A stretch of DNA of 64,000 bases. Source: Leptospira kemamanensis (lineage in GTDB: Bacteria; Spirochaetota; Leptospiria; Leptospirales; Leptospiraceae). The stretch spans positions 62,001 through 126,000 of the forward strand of contig NZ_RQGG01000019.1 in NCBI RefSeq assembly GCF_004769665.1, given 5' to 3'. The notes under the pieces are model-generated. The model saw only the letters and a list, made by a program, of their open reading frames with translations. It was not told the origin of the DNA and searched no databases. Position numbers and translations under genes: made by a program. Shown piece after piece: positions 52,915-63,767 of the stretch (its first letter is position 1; each line of letters begins with the position of its first letter).

Positions 52915-53640
52915 TTATCCTTTTTTTGGTGTGAGTTTTCCATCTACCCAATGTAACCCACATTCTTTCTTTGTTTCCTCTTCCCACCACCATCTGCCAG
53001 CGCGAAAGTCCTCACCTGGTTCTATGGCTCTTGTACAAGGAGCACAACCAATGCTTGGAAATCCTTTGTCGTGTAACACATTATAGGGGACATTGTGTTC
53101 GCGAATGTATTTCCAAGTATCTTCAAAACTCCAATGGAGGAGTGGTTGGTATTTGATTAAATTTCTGCTAGGGTCCGATTCAAACAAAGACATCTCCGTT
53201 CGAAATCCGGATTGTTCTTTCCGAAGTCCAGTCACCCAAACTTCCATCCCGTGTAATATGGAATCCAGTGGGACCAGTTTTCTGATTCGGCAACATTCCT
53301 TTCGTAATTCTTGTGAATCATAAAATGCATTGGGACCATAGGATTCCACAAAACTTTGAGTCTCTTTTGCATTCGGAAAAAATGCTTCAATTTTTGCCCC
53401 ATAACGGATGTTTGTTTTTTGCCAAACATCATAGGTTTCTTGGAAAAGGCGTCCTGTATCCAAGGTGGCGATGCGGATCGGGATGGCCTCGCTACAAATG
53501 GCGTGAGTGATGGCCTGGTCTTCCAATCCAAAACTAGTGGTAAACACCACTTTGCCAGGAAATTCGGCACTCAAACGTTTCAGGCCATCGACAAGCGATA
53601 GATTGGCATAAGATTCTGTCAAAACTTCCAAATTTCCCAT
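52915..53640 (-). CDS. cysH: Adenylylsulfate (APS) reductase, [4Fe-4S] CysH type
   Basis: 241 aa. FTTSFGLEDQAITH is the PP-loop start and TLDTGRLFQETYDV follows. Two cysteine pairs (ELRKECCRIRK and SIGCAPCTRA) bind a [4Fe-4S] cluster, the mark of the APS-using form. The catalytic Cys is in KKECGLHW. With no APS kinase gene in the cluster, it likely reduces APS directly to sulfite. First gene of the cysHDN operon. A TCCAAT-N9-ATTGGA palindrome lies 19-39 nt upstream of the ATG. Confidence 0.94.
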   Translation of the reverse strand: MGNLEVLTESYANLSLVDGLKRLSAEFPGKVVFTTSFGLEDQAITHAICSEAIPIRIATLDTGRLFQETYDVWQKTNIRYGAKIEAFFPNAKETQSFVESYGPNAFYDSQELRKECCRIRKLVPLDSILHGMEVWVTGLRKEQSGFRTEMSLFESDPSRNLIKYQPLLHWSFEDTWKYIREHNVPYNVLHDKGFPSIGCAPCTRAIEPGEDFRAGRWWWEEETKKECGLHWVDGKLTPKKG

Positions 53641-53658
53641 TTTGATCCCGTCCTAGCA

Positions 53659-53679
53659 TCCAATGTTTTGTATATTGGA
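53659..53679. promoter_or_regulatory. Palindrome upstream of cysH (candidate sulfur-regulator operator)
   Basis: TCCAAT (53659-53664) and ATTGGA (53674-53679) form an inverted repeat with a 9-bp centre, in the 68-bp gap between cysA and cysH. A related sequence (15 of 21 positions) lies in the cysP promoter region at 57480-57500. Confidence 0.45.
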
Positions 53680-53708
53680 CGATTTGTAAAGTATATTAGC
53701 GGAAATTA

Positions 53709-54773
53709 TTAGATAGAGAAGTCTTCCACGTAAACTTTTGCCTTTTTGATTCGCAGGTAAACGGTCTCTCCTGGGAGTAAATTCAAGTATTTGTAGATTT
53801 CCTGTTCGAGAACGGATTCAATGAGGGTGCCTGTATCCACTCGTTTCAGTTCCACACGGACATTTCGGCCAGTGGAATGGATGTATTGGATCTCGGCTGC
53901 GATCCCCTGGTCTTTTTCCCTGACAATTTCTACATCATAAGGACGCACATAGGCAACGGCATCGGATTCCTTGATGTTCTCGTGTTCCGAAGTTTCGAGA
54001 GCGAGATTTCCGATTTTTGTTTTTCCTTCCTCAATCCTTCCATGAAATAAATTCACATCACCTAAGAAGTGAAAGACGAAGGGTGATTTAGGTTTGTTGT
54101 ACACTTCATCTGGACTTCCCACTTGTTCGAGTTGGCCTTGGTTTAAAATCACAATCCGGTCACTCACTTCAAGTGCTTCTTCTTGGTCATGAGTGACAAA
54201 TACACTAGTAATGTGAATTTCATCGTGAAGTCTTCGTAACCAATTGCGGAGTTCTTTTCTGACCTTGGCATCAAGTGCACCAAAAGGTTCATCCAACAAA
54301 AGAAATTTTGGTTCAATGGCAAGGGCACGTGCCAGGGCAACCCTTTGCCTTTGGCCTCCAGAAAGTTCATGTGGGTAACGGTTATGAAATTTTTCTAATT
54401 GGATGAGGGTAAGTAGTTTTGCAATTTTTTCTTGGATCTCTTTTTTGGAAGGCCTCGTCGCTTTGGGACGGACTTCCAATCCAAAGGCTATGTTTTCTGC
54501 AATGGTCATATGACGAAAGAGAGCATAGTGTTGGAATACAAAACCTACTTCTCCATTTTGGATTTTAGATTGAGACAACGCGTCTCCAATAAATTGCACA
54601 GAACCAGAGCTAGGTTCTTCAAGTCCAGCAATGATACGAAGTAAGGTGGTTTTTCCTGAACCAGAAGGACCAAGAAGAGCCACAAGCTCTCCATCAGGAA
54701 TGGTTAAAGAAACATCTTTTAAAGCAGTAAACGACCCAAAGGTTTTATGGACATTTTGTATTTCAATTGGCAT
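53709..54773 (-). CDS. cysA: Sulfate ABC transporter, ATP-binding protein
   Basis: 354 aa. Walker [15 protein letters not shown]-loop [12 protein letters not shown], signature [16 protein letters not shown], Walker [12 protein letters not shown] and the switch His in [13 protein letters not shown]. The C-terminal region (residues about 240-350) is a TOBE-like regulatory domain. It energises sulfate import with CysT and CysW. Last gene of the transporter operon; cysW ends 1 nt before its ATG. Confidence 0.95.
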   Translation of the reverse strand: MPIEIQNVHKTFGSFTALKDVSLTIPDGELVALLGPSGSGKTTLLRIIAGLEEPSSGSVQFIGDALSQSKIQNGEVGFVFQHYALFRHMTIAENIAFGLEVRPKATRPSKKEIQEKIAKLLTLIQLEKFHNRYPHELSGGQRQRVALARALAIEPKFLLLDEPFGALDAKVRKELRNWLRRLHDEIHITSVFVTHDQEEALEVSDRIVILNQGQLEQVGSPDEVYNKPKSPFVFHFLGDVNLFHGRIEEGKTKIGNLALETSEHENIKESDAVAYVRPYDVEIVREKDQGIAAEIQYIHSTGRNVRVELKRVDTGTLIESVLEQEIYKYLNLLPGETVYLRIKKAKVYVEDFSI

Positions 54774-54774
54774 A

Positions 54775-55578
54775 TTAAGATCTCTCGGTTCGTTTTTCTA
54801 AAATCAATTTGAAGATTAAAGTGAGGAGTGATAAAAACACAAGTAAGGTCGCACAAGCAAAGGCACCCACGGAATCAAATTCATTGTACAACATTTCTAT
54901 ATACAAGGGAAGGGTTGTTGTTTTTCCACGGATATGTCCACTGAGAACAGACACCGCACCAAACTCACCCATAGCTCGCGCATTACAGAGGATGATCCCG
55001 TATAACAATCCCCATTTGATATTGGGTAAAATGATTCGATAGAATAACTGAAAAAAACTCGCACCGAGTAACATACCTGCTTCCTCTTCTTCGCGACCTT
55101 GACTTTGCATGAGTGGAATGAGTTCTCTTGCAACAAAGGGAAAGGTGATAAACACTGTGGCGATGATAAGGCCAGGTGTATCGAAAACGATTTTCAAATT
55201 ATGTTCCGCTAAAAACTCACCAAAGGTTCCTTGTCTTCCGAATAACAACAAAAAGATGAGACCAGACACAACGGGCGAAACAGCAAAGGGTGAATCAATG
55301 ATGGTTATGAGAAGGTTTTTTCCAGGAAAGGTAAATCTTGTAATCGTAAAAGCGGCTGTGATACCAAAAAACGTATTGAGAATCACGGAAACAAAAGACA
55401 CTTTTATGGTGAGTCCAATGGCAAAGAGTGCATATTCACTTGTGATCGATGCGTAATACTTTTCCCAACCTTCTGAAAATGCCTCGGTAAACACAGTATA
55501 AATGGGCAAAAGTAATAAGATGCCAAAAAGAGTGTAGGCTAGTAATACAAGGAAAATGGGCAAAAGTTTAGATTTCAT
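54775..55578 (-). CDS. cysW: Sulfate ABC transporter permease
   Basis: 267 aa with about six membrane segments. The permease signature for contact with CysA is [25 protein letters not shown] followed by [13 protein letters not shown] (EAA loop and the AMGEFG typical of CysW). [14 protein letters not shown] supports the assignment. ATGA overlap with cysT. Confidence 0.93.
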   Translation of the reverse strand: MKSKLLPIFLVLLAYTLFGILLLLPIYTVFTEAFSEGWEKYYASITSEYALFAIGLTIKVSFVSVILNTFFGITAAFTITRFTFPGKNLLITIIDSPFAVSPVVSGLIFLLLFGRQGTFGEFLAEHNLKIVFDTPGLIIATVFITFPFVARELIPLMQSQGREEEEAGMLLGASFFQLFYRIILPNIKWGLLYGIILCNARAMGEFGAVSVLSGHIRGKTTTLPLYIEMLYNEFDSVGAFACATLLVFLSLLTLIFKLILEKRTERS

Positions 55579-56402
55579 GTGAGTTTTTTAGATGCCCGTT
55601 CTTGGAAAAAATTGATGAGAAACATAAAGAAAAAGGATGTGAGTAACATCACAAGGGCAATTGAAGTTGCTTTCTCGAATTCGTATTGTTCCAGTTTGGT
55701 GACAATGAGTAATGGAAGAATTTCTGTTTTACCAGGCAGGTTTCCAGAAATGAATACCACCGATCCGTATTCTCCAATGCTACGGGCAAACGCCATCCCA
55801 GTTCCTGCAAGAAGGGAAGGCCAAAGTTCTGGTAACAAAACTCTCCAAAATATTTGGAACGGTGTGGCTCCGAGACAACGTGCACTTTCTTCTAATTCTT
55901 TGGGTAGTTCTTCGATGACAGGTTGAACTGTTCTTACAACAAAGGGAAAACCAATAAAAACAAGAGCGATCACAATGCCTATCGGAGTGTAAGCAATTTG
56001 GATTCCCCATTTGTCAAACAAGGAACCAATCATTCCTGATTGTGAATAAATTGTGGTAAGAGCAATCCCTGCCACCGCCGTGGGCAAAGTGAACGGTAAA
56101 TCGATTAAGGTATCAAAAAATTTTTTAAATGGGAACTGGTAACGAACAAGAACCCAAGCAAATAAAAATCCAATGAATAAATTGAGGATAGCGGAGACAA
56201 GTCCCACACTAAAACTTAAAAAAAGCGCAGAACGAATGCGCTCATCAGTAAAAACTTCCAAAATCCCTGTGAATCCAATTCCCAGGGAATGATAAAAAAG
56301 ACCGATTAACGGAATGATGACGACCGCCGAAGAATAAAAAACTGTGAATCCTAAACTGATCCCTAAATGTATTTTTTTGTACGGTCGTGTTTCTATTGGC
56401 AT
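55575..56402 (-). CDS. cysT: Sulfate ABC transporter permease
   Basis: 275 aa with about six membrane segments. [20 protein letters not shown] and the EAA loop [20 protein letters not shown] followed by [17 protein letters not shown] match CysT (CysU). It pairs with CysW to form the channel. It starts 3 nt after the binding-protein gene. Confidence 0.93.
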   Translation of the reverse strand: MPIETRPYKKIHLGISLGFTVFYSSAVVIIPLIGLFYHSLGIGFTGILEVFTDERIRSALFLSFSVGLVSAILNLFIGFLFAWVLVRYQFPFKKFFDTLIDLPFTLPTAVAGIALTTIYSQSGMIGSLFDKWGIQIAYTPIGIVIALVFIGFPFVVRTVQPVIEELPKELEESARCLGATPFQIFWRVLLPELWPSLLAGTGMAFARSIGEYGSVVFISGNLPGKTEILPLLIVTKLEQYEFEKATSIALVMLLTSFFFMFLINFFQERASKKLT

Positions 56403-56405
56403 CGA

Positions 56406-57443
56406 TTATTTGGTTTTGTAGATAGAATCAAAGATTCCACCATCTGCAAAATGTTTTTTCTGTGCAGTATCCCAAGTTTCCCCTAAATCGGATAGAGAAA
56501 ATAATTTCAAATTCGGAAAATCTTTGGCCGAGGATTTTGCGATTTGTGGATCAGTGGGTCTAAAAAAATGTTTTGCGATGATCGTTTGTCCTTCTTTCGT
56601 AAATAGAAACCCAATATAAGCTGTGGCTTTTTCTAAATTTCCTTTTTGTGTCGCCGTTTTGGTGACAACAGCAACAGGAGTTTCGGCTCTGATGGACTCA
56701 GAAGGATAAATCACTTCTAAACTATTTTTGCCAGATCGTTTTTCTTCCTCTAACGCCAGTTTTGCTTCATTTTCCCAAGTGATGAGAACATCCCCAATTT
56801 TGCGATTCACAAATGTAGTGGTGGAACCACGAGCTCCCGTATCGAGAACGGATGTATTTTGGAACAGGGCTTTGACAAATTCACTGGCTTTTTCATCTGA
56901 CTTAAATTTACGTTTGGCATATCCGTATGCCGCCAAATAATTCCAACGAGCCCCACCACTGGTTTTAGGATTGGGGGTGATGATGGAAATTCCTGGTTTG
57001 ACAATGTCATCCCAGTTTTTGATTTTCTTCGGATTCGATTTGCGCACTAGGAAAATGATCGTTGAATAATAAGGAGTGCTTTGATTAGGGAATTTGGTTT
57101 GCCAATTCGGTTCAATTAACTTCGATTTGCTGGCAATATTATCAATGTCATAAGATAAAGCAAGACTTACCACATCTGCATCGAGACCATCAATGACAGC
57201 GCGTGCCTGTTTTCCTGATCCACCATGAGATTGTTGGATCGAAAACTCGGATCCCTTTTTCTCTTCCCATGATTTTAAGAAGGATTTGTTAATTTCTTCA
57301 TACAATTCCCGAGTAGGATCAAAGGACACGTGAAGAAAACTGGATTCAGCAAACGCGGTTGTGTTGGTCACAATTCCTAAAAAAATGAACAATATGGCAG
57401 AAAAACTAGGCTTAGATTGGAGGAATTCGGGTATTTTTTTCAT
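56406..57443 (-). CDS. cysP: Periplasmic sulfate-binding protein
   Basis: 345 aa. Signal peptide about residues 1-32, ending NTTAFA. The mature protein has [37 protein letters not shown] and [19 protein letters not shown], the sulfate-binding loops of Sbp/CysP, plus [12 protein letters not shown]. First gene of the cysP-T-W-A operon. AAGGG lies 7 nt before the ATG. A perfect -35 (TTGACA, minus strand, 57503-57498) is upstream. Confidence 0.94.
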   Translation of the reverse strand: MKKIPEFLQSKPSFSAILFIFLGIVTNTTAFAESSFLHVSFDPTRELYEEINKSFLKSWEEKKGSEFSIQQSHGGSGKQARAVIDGLDADVVSLALSYDIDNIASKSKLIEPNWQTKFPNQSTPYYSTIIFLVRKSNPKKIKNWDDIVKPGISIITPNPKTSGGARWNYLAAYGYAKRKFKSDEKASEFVKALFQNTSVLDTGARGSTTTFVNRKIGDVLITWENEAKLALEEEKRSGKNSLEVIYPSESIRAETPVAVVTKTATQKGNLEKATAYIGFLFTKEGQTIIAKHFFRPTDPQIAKSSAKDFPNLKLFSLSDLGETWDTAQKKHFADGGIFDSIYKTK

Positions 57444-57479
57444 TTTTGCGCCCTTTTGGTTAATAAAACAAACTCATCC

Positions 57480-57500
57480 TCCAATTTAGTGAATATTTGT
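57480..57500. promoter_or_regulatory. Candidate sulfur-regulator site in the cysP promoter
   Basis: Starts TCCAAT and continues to ATATTTGT with the same spacing as the cysH palindrome; the right arm is imperfect. It lies immediately downstream of a perfect TTGACA -35 on the minus strand (57503-57498, overlapping by 3 nt), a position suited to repression. The -10 region itself is poor. Confidence 0.35.
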
Positions 57501-57623
57501 CAATGGAAAAACATATGCTTTTTCGGATTCACTTCCCTTTCCCGACATAAACCGAGAAAGGAAGAAGATAATTCTCTCAAGGAAATCTGGGGAAGTTCGA
57601 TCCTTAAGGGAGAAGGCACCCCA

Positions 57624-59276
57624 ATGAATGTAAACGTTGACAAACAAAACTTAATTCCTTTCCCCCAAGCTGAATTGAGAACAGACAAACGTGATGGTGC
57701 CGATAACAACTATTTTGCGGTAAAAGAAAGTTTTGGTGAAATTTTGGAACGTGAATTCCAAATCCATTCGGAGAAACCGACAACACACTCGGAATGGAAA
57801 CCACTCAGTGCAGATCAAAATTCATACGAAGTTTCCAAAGAAACAACATCCAATCGTGATTTAGAATCCAAACCTTCTTCCGTTTCCGATGTTTCCCAGA
57901 AATCAAGTGAATCCACTTCTACTCAAAAATCCAGTGAAGAGGGAGAAGAAGAAACTACAGAGGAAGATGATTTAGATCGTGATGCTTTAGAATATAGCAT
58001 TGGCATATTATCCAACCAGTCTTTGTTTGGCAAACATCTCCTTCCTGCAAACGAAGCAAACGAATCACTTCAAAAAGAAAAAACCATGGCTCTTTCTCTT
58101 CAAAAATCTGCTGAGAAACATAGTATGTACGCTTCTAAAGAATCCAAAAGTTTTTTAGAAGAAACAAAACAATTGGCGGAAAGTCTTCTCAAAATGAATT
58201 TTGCCGATTCCAAAGAGAGCCTTTTCAACACCAAACGAACCTTATCTGAAACGAACTCATCCAATCTTGTGATGTTTCCAAACGCACAAAAAAAACTTAC
58301 AAAAGAAATGGATGGTAAGGACCCAAAGTCAATTACCAATTCCCTTTCACAAAAAAACGAAAATACACCAAGTGCAATGACAGTTGTGAATTCTTTTCTT
58401 CCAAAAGACAAAGGGTTTCGTGGTTTGGAATATGATAACCAAACAGAACTAACAACACGAAAAACAGATTCCAAAGGCAAATCTTCTAAAAATGGAAAAC
58501 AAGATTTGTCTTCCACAGATTCTTTCCTTGAGAAAGAAACTACGAATGTATCGATCACTTCTGATAAAATGATTCGTTCCCTTGGATTCAAAGAAAAAGA
58601 ATTCCAAAAACAAAACGAAAACAAAAATCAATTTCAAAACGAAAAATTAAAAGCAGATACAACTTTCACAAACCCAGTCCAAACGATTTCCTCTTCCCAA
58701 ATGGGAGAAGAAAATGGAAAGTCAACGGATGACAAAGGTTCTAGACAAGGTTCGAACTTACATTCGGTGGAAAACAAACTCCATTCGAAAGCAGATGGTG
58801 TAAAAACTCTTGAGAGATCAGAAAAACCAAAAGAAACCAATCTAAAACAAAATTTGGATGAACTGATCAAACAAGCGAAGTTTGACATCGTACAAAATGG
58901 AAAGTCGAGTGCCGAAATCATCATGAATCCAAAGGAATACGGCCGCCTAACTTTAAAAGTAACCGTAGACGGTGAAAAGGTGGAAGGACGCATTTTGGTG
59001 GAATCAGAAGAGTTACAAAAATCTTTACAAAACGAAATCCAAACCATTAAAGAAAATCTAAAGGAATCAGGACTTGATTTACAAGCTCTCATCATTGATT
59101 TGTGGGACGATGGAAGTCAGTTTGCTGACAGACAAAACCAAAACGAACTTTACCAAACCCTAATCGAAACCGCAAAAAACCGAGGAAAAATGGACCTTTT
59201 GGAAACGGAAGAGGGAATCGATTTAGAGAAAATGGCACCACTCGAAGATTCCAAAGTCTTAGAATTTTTCGCTTAA
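57624..59276 (+). CDS. fliK: Flagellar hook-length control protein
   Basis: About 550 aa. The first 400 residues are hydrophilic low-complexity sequence rich in Ser, Glu, Lys and Asn, the ruler part. The C-terminal Flg_hook domain (residues about 410-500) has [36 protein letters not shown] and [14 protein letters not shown]. It sets periplasmic hook length and switches export to filament proteins. ATG 57624 is preceded by AAGGGAGAAGG; the open frame upstream overlaps the cysP promoter region. First gene of fliK-flgD-flgE. Confidence 0.88.
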   Translation: MNVNVDKQNLIPFPQAELRTDKRDGADNNYFAVKESFGEILEREFQIHSEKPTTHSEWKPLSADQNSYEVSKETTSNRDLESKPSSVSDVSQKSSESTSTQKSSEEGEEETTEEDDLDRDALEYSIGILSNQSLFGKHLLPANEANESLQKEKTMALSLQKSAEKHSMYASKESKSFLEETKQLAESLLKMNFADSKESLFNTKRTLSETNSSNLVMFPNAQKKLTKEMDGKDPKSITNSLSQKNENTPSAMTVVNSFLPKDKGFRGLEYDNQTELTTRKTDSKGKSSKNGKQDLSSTDSFLEKETTNVSITSDKMIRSLGFKEKEFQKQNENKNQFQNEKLKADTTFTNPVQTISSSQMGEENGKSTDDKGSRQGSNLHSVENKLHSKADGVKTLERSEKPKETNLKQNLDELIKQAKFDIVQNGKSSAEIIMNPKEYGRLTLKVTVDGEKVEGRILVESEELQKSLQNEIQTIKENLKESGLDLQALIIDLWDDGSQFADRQNQNELYQTLIETAKNRGKMDLLETEEGIDLEKMAPLEDSKVLEFFA

Positions 59277-59307
59277 ATCCCAAATAGAAATAAAAATCGA
59301 GGACCAT

Positions 59308-59892
59308 ATGCCAGACGGAATGTCAGATATCTCTACACAAAATTCAGCAAGAACCAAATACTTCGAAGGGGATCGAAGTTTTAATATCCGAAAACATTTG
59401 GATCAATTGGAAAAAGAAGATAAAAGTGGATTAAAGGGAATTGAAATCAGGGAAAAACAAAAAGAGTTAGGGAAGGATGATTTTTTAAAACTTCTTCTCA
59501 CTCAACTTTCTCACCAAGATCCAACAAACCCCGTGCAAGACAAAGACTTCATTGCGCAGATGGCACAGTTTTCATCACTCGAGCAGATGAAAAACATCTC
59601 CTCTGGAATTGCCAGAATGGAATCTAAACAAAGTTATTCGGTCGTAGGAAAAATTGTATCCGGTCCTGATTTAGTGACTGGAGAAGATGTCACTGGTCTT
59701 GCCGGTGCGATTCTTTTTGACAACGAAGGCAAAACCTATGTTCGTGTGAACGGTCGTATGCTTGATGTTTCTAAAATTAATTTAATCTCTGATCCAGAGT
59801 TATTAAAATCAGAAACACAATTCCAACGCCCAATGAATCCTCCAGAGATTCCGAACAATACGTTAAAAAAACAAGAAGCTTATCAGGATTAA
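59308..59892 (+). CDS. flgD: Flagellar hook assembly scaffold protein
   Basis: 194 aa. [22 protein letters not shown] followed by [16 protein letters not shown] is the conserved FlgD N-terminal segment. [20 protein letters not shown] begins the second domain. It caps the growing hook. GAGG lies 5 nt before the ATG. It is shorter than enteric FlgD and lacks the large C-terminal Tudor/Ig part. Confidence 0.94.
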   Translation: MPDGMSDISTQNSARTKYFEGDRSFNIRKHLDQLEKEDKSGLKGIEIREKQKELGKDDFLKLLLTQLSHQDPTNPVQDKDFIAQMAQFSSLEQMKNISSGIARMESKQSYSVVGKIVSGPDLVTGEDVTGLAGAILFDNEGKTYVRVNGRMLDVSKINLISDPELLKSETQFQRPMNPPEIPNNTLKKQEAYQD

Positions 59893-59930
59893 TTGAAAAA
59901 GGTCGATAAAAAAAGAGAGGATAGAACGTT

Positions 59931-61325
59931 ATGATGAGATCACTTTACTCCGGTGTTTCCGGATTGAAAAACCACCAAGTTAGAATGGATGTTATTGGTA
60001 ACAACATTTCTAACGTTAACACACATGGATTTAAAACAGAACGAGTAACGTTCCAAGATATGATCTCACAAGAATTGCAAGGTGCATCTGAACCAAACGA
60101 AAGGATTGGGGGAACAAACCCAAAACAAGTTGGTCTTGGATCTCTCATTGCTGCGATTGATAAAATCATGACACAAGGTGCTTTACAAACCACTGGAAAA
60201 AATACAGACCTTGCCGTTTCAGGAGAAGGATTTTTTGTCGTTAAAGATGGAGACAAACAGTTTTATACTCGTGCTGGTGCCTTCAACGTAGATAAAAATG
60301 GTTTTTATGTAAACCCAGCCAATGGGCTCAAAGTGCAAGGTTGGAATTCTAGACTCGATGAATCTGGAAATAAATACATTAACTCAGCAGGATCTCTCGA
60401 AGACATCGTGATCCCTCTCTATTCCAAAGAACCTGCTCGTGCGACACAAAACGTAGATTTCCAATCGAACCTCAATGCAAGTGTAGCAGCAGTTCCTCCT
60501 GACGCTACAGAAGAAGACATCCAACGTTATATCAATGATCCAGATCCTCGCCAAAGAAGAGGCCATGTAACTTCTATTAATGTGTATGATGAATTAGGAA
60601 ACACTCGCCAAATGGGTGTGGAATTTTACAAAATGCGTGAAAACGTTTGGAAAATGCGTTTTAAATTAGAAGACTCAAGCCAAGTTTCCGTGGATGTAAG
60701 CGGAACTGGTGGGGAAAACACAAGTGTTTCTGGTAATACAGAACTCGAAGTATCCTTCACACCAGATGGTAAAATCATCAGTGTATCGGATGGAGTGGAT
60801 TCTCAAACGACAGGAAAACTAAAAGCAGACATTTCCTTCCGCATTCCCGGAAATCCAACCGCTCAAAAATTCAGTTTGAATCTTGGGGAAGCAGGACTTG
60901 TGGGTGGAATCACACAATTCTCTTCTGACTTCACAACCAAAGCGGTAAAACAAGATGGTTACCCAATGGGTTATATGGAATCTTTTTCCATCGATAACAC
61001 AGGAACAGTGACTGGTGTTTTCTCTAATGGAGTGCGTCAACCACTAGCAAGAGTCGCTCTTGCCAACTTCACAAACCCAGCAGGTCTCAATAAAGAAGGA
61101 GACACAATGTATAGTTCCTCACTGAACTCAGGGGAAGCGAATATTGGGGAAGCAGGAAGCCAAGGTCGTGGAAAAATCAACGCGGGGCTCCTTGAGATGT
61201 CAAACGTTGACCTTTCTGACCAGTTCACGGATATGATCGTGACACAACGTGGTTTCCAAGCCAACTCGAGAACCATTGTGACATCTGACCAGATGATCCA
61301 AGAAGTCCTCGGTCTCAAACGATAA
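59931..61325 (+). CDS. flgE: Flagellar hook protein
   Basis: 464 aa. N-terminal rod-type helix [20 protein letters not shown] followed by [14 protein letters not shown], and the C-terminal helix with [20 protein letters not shown] and [25 protein letters not shown] is also typical. In spirochetes the hook is periplasmic and its subunits are cross-linked. AGAGGA precedes tandem ATGs. A terminator follows. Confidence 0.96.
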   Translation: MMRSLYSGVSGLKNHQVRMDVIGNNISNVNTHGFKTERVTFQDMISQELQGASEPNERIGGTNPKQVGLGSLIAAIDKIMTQGALQTTGKNTDLAVSGEGFFVVKDGDKQFYTRAGAFNVDKNGFYVNPANGLKVQGWNSRLDESGNKYINSAGSLEDIVIPLYSKEPARATQNVDFQSNLNASVAAVPPDATEEDIQRYINDPDPRQRRGHVTSINVYDELGNTRQMGVEFYKMRENVWKMRFKLEDSSQVSVDVSGTGGENTSVSGNTELEVSFTPDGKIISVSDGVDSQTTGKLKADISFRIPGNPTAQKFSLNLGEAGLVGGITQFSSDFTTKAVKQDGYPMGYMESFSIDNTGTVTGVFSNGVRQPLARVALANFTNPAGLNKEGDTMYSSSLNSGEANIGEAGSQGRGKINAGLLEMSNVDLSDQFTDMIVTQRGFQANSRTIVTSDQMIQEVLGLKR

Positions 61326-61337
61326 GAATAGTGGAAG

Positions 61338-61360
61338 AACGGGGGTAACCCCGTTTTTTC
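61338..61360 (+). terminator. Rho-independent terminator of the fliK-flgD-flgE operon
   Basis: AACGGGG (61338-61344), loop GTAA, CCCCGTT (61349-61355), then a T-run to 61359. It begins 12 nt after the flgE stop. Confidence 0.88.
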
Positions 61361-61421
61361 CTTGAGTTCTGCAAAATTCTCAACAAACTAGGTCAAACCA
61401 AACCTTTTAGAATTTTGCCAA

Positions 61422-63767
61422 TTGTCACGTTTCCAAAAAAATACTCTCCTCGTTTTTATCCTTCTTGCGGCGATCGCCTACGCCCCGTTATACTATTCAG
61501 TCAAACAAGTCATCAAAAAAGAGTCCTTACCGATTACTTTAGAAACACCTGAGACTGTTATTTTTTTTAGTTTAGGTGAGTTTCTTCCGAAAGGGGAAAG
61601 TTTTGATCCAAAAACCATTCAAATTTCTAAACAATTGGTCAATGCCCAATTCCAAAAGACAACGGATGCTGTTTATTTAGGAATCCATTCTGAATTGACT
61701 CCTGTAAAACAAAATCGTTCCGAGATGATTTTAGAAGGCAAATTCCAATGGGATGTAAAAGGAATTACATTTACACCAAAACTCCGTTATGTGGAGTCCA
61801 AATCCACAGCAGAAGGAAAATCGGTCTTTATCAAATACGAAGAACGGGGTACACTCGGATTTGAGATTCAAAATGCACTTACAAATTTATTAGAAGAAAC
61901 CATTCGATTGAATCGTCTGACAAAACGTATTCCTAAATGGTCACTGCTTTCTAAAGAAGAGATCCTTTCCGAATCAGAATTTGTAAAACTTTCCGAATGG
62001 CAAGTGAAATCCAGTTTGGAGGAACGAAAGAGTTTTCTCCAATCCTTACCATTTAAAATCGAATATACGGAATTTTTATGGTACAAACTTCGTTTGGAAA
62101 AACAAACGGAAGAGAACCTAAAAGACATATGGAAAGAAGTTGGTTCCAATCCAAAAATCCAATCTCAGTTAAGATTCCATATCGCAAAAAACATATCTGA
62201 ATTTTATTTTGCAAAAGCAGAATACGCAAAAGCAATTGAATTTGCCAATGCTGCCAAACGAGAAAAAGAAAATTCAAAACTAGTGTTCCATAGTGAGTAT
62301 GCCGATACCATTTCCTTACTTGGTAAAAGTTTGGTCTTAGATGGAAAAAAAGAAGAAGCCATCTTTTATTTGACATCGGCTAAAAAAATCTATGAAACAT
62401 TGGGATTAACTCTCGATCCAATGGGAATTGAGAATTCCTATTTTTATGGATTATTGCTTCATGATTTGAACCAACTTGAACTATCTGCGTATGAACTTTC
62501 AGGGATCCAAGGAAAACTGGGTAATGTCTACCAGTCCATTTATTTGGATTATAATTTAGCCTTAGTGTTATACAAATTAGGTCGGTATGAAGGGGCGATT
62601 TCTCTTTTACAAGAACAACGAAAGAAAATTTTTGAAACTTCCATACCTAATTTCGACATTGCCTTACAATCTTTATTATTATATGGTGCAGCACAGTATG
62701 CAGAAGGCAATTGGAGTATCACAAAATCCATTTGGGAATCTATCTTAAATGCCAAATCAACTTATGCCATCGAAGACAAACTGTATTACCGACAAACTCT
62801 ATTTAACCTAAGTATATTATCCTTACAAAGAAAGAATTTAGAACAGTCGGAAACTTTTTATAAACAATATGTAAAACTATCTCCTTATGGACAAATCCTG
62901 CCACTTCCCACAGATGCAAGTTTTGAAATCGGAAAGGTGGTTTATCCGTATACATGGTCTTATCCAAATGGTAGTCTTTTTTCTGACTTAGAAGAAAAAA
63001 CCATCCGTTCTTATACGGGACGTTATCTCTTTCAAACCCAAGATGAAGAAATTCGCGCAAGAACCTATGAAAATCGATTGGAAGATACCAATTTATTTTT
63101 AGATGATTTATTAAATCCATCGGCTTATCTTTCCAAACCCATGCTCATTCTCAGAAAATCACTGTTTGGTGATCTGAAATTACATGAAAGAGGAAATCAA
63201 ATTGTATTTTTAGACATAGGCCCTGCTTTAAATCATCCAGAATACCCAGGAGTCACTTCGCAAGCAGTAGCCAAACATTTTCCTAAAATGGAAGTCGTAC
63301 TTTGGGAACTTCCTGGGGAAGTGGATTTGTTTTTGAAAAAAGTAAAAACAGAACTCAAAGAAAAATTATATGGGTTTTCCAATATTCGCATCCTTTCTGC
63401 AGATGGAGTCGGGGATTTCCAAACTGAATACAATGACCCCAATCATTGGATCCTAAGAAATCGTCCCATCCCAAACCTGAAACACAAAACAATTGTGATC
63501 CGAGCGGCGAATTCCATAGATATTTATGAACCTTATACAAAAATCCAACCTCATTTTCAAATCTTAGGCAAAGAATTAAAAGACAATCCTGTATTGTATT
63601 TTTTCAATCGAAGTATCCTCTTAAAACCAAAAGGAAAAGAGAAGTTTATCCTCATTGGAAATCAGTCCATCCGAGGGTTTCATCATAATTTCCAAAGCCT
63701 AGACCGAAATGGGGAGCCACCTTATTCCATCCTTCCTTTCAGTATCAGTGATGAGGTGATGCCATGA
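61422..63767 (+). CDS. Membrane-anchored TPR protein with methyltransferase-like C-terminal domain
   Basis: 781 aa starting at TTG 61422 (start inferred; no clear ribosome-binding site). One membrane segment lies at residues about 8-26. A poorly conserved beta-rich region follows, then TPR-like repeats from about residue 250 to 480 (FYFAKAEYAKAIEFANAAK, DTISLLGKSLVLDGKKEEAI, NLALVLYKLGRYEGAISLL). The C-terminal 200 residues show a Rossmann-like order: IVFLDIGPALNHPEYPG (motif I-like), MEVVLWELPGEV (acid after strand 2) and NIRILSADGVGDF (GD motif). This suggests a SAM-binding-type fold, possibly inactive. The stop overlaps the next ATG. Family unknown. Confidence 0.6.
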   Translation: MSRFQKNTLLVFILLAAIAYAPLYYSVKQVIKKESLPITLETPETVIFFSLGEFLPKGESFDPKTIQISKQLVNAQFQKTTDAVYLGIHSELTPVKQNRSEMILEGKFQWDVKGITFTPKLRYVESKSTAEGKSVFIKYEERGTLGFEIQNALTNLLEETIRLNRLTKRIPKWSLLSKEEILSESEFVKLSEWQVKSSLEERKSFLQSLPFKIEYTEFLWYKLRLEKQTEENLKDIWKEVGSNPKIQSQLRFHIAKNISEFYFAKAEYAKAIEFANAAKREKENSKLVFHSEYADTISLLGKSLVLDGKKEEAIFYLTSAKKIYETLGLTLDPMGIENSYFYGLLLHDLNQLELSAYELSGIQGKLGNVYQSIYLDYNLALVLYKLGRYEGAISLLQEQRKKIFETSIPNFDIALQSLLLYGAAQYAEGNWSITKSIWESILNAKSTYAIEDKLYYRQTLFNLSILSLQRKNLEQSETFYKQYVKLSPYGQILPLPTDASFEIGKVVYPYTWSYPNGSLFSDLEEKTIRSYTGRYLFQTQDEEIRARTYENRLEDTNLFLDDLLNPSAYLSKPMLILRKSLFGDLKLHERGNQIVFLDIGPALNHPEYPGVTSQAVAKHFPKMEVVLWELPGEVDLFLKKVKTELKEKLYGFSNIRILSADGVGDFQTEYNDPNHWILRNRPIPNLKHKTIVIRAANSIDIYEPYTKIQPHFQILGKELKDNPVLYFFNRSILLKPKGKEKFILIGNQSIRGFHHNFQSLDRNGEPPYSILPFSISDEVMP

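Noticed and set aside
57417..57623. Upstream extension of fliK
   Set aside because: Overlaps the divergent cysP start and promoter; ATG 57624 has a good ribosome-binding site.
58100..58624. 174-aa leftward ORF inside fliK
   Set aside because: Complement of low-complexity Ser/Lys/Glu codons; no ribosome-binding site or domain.
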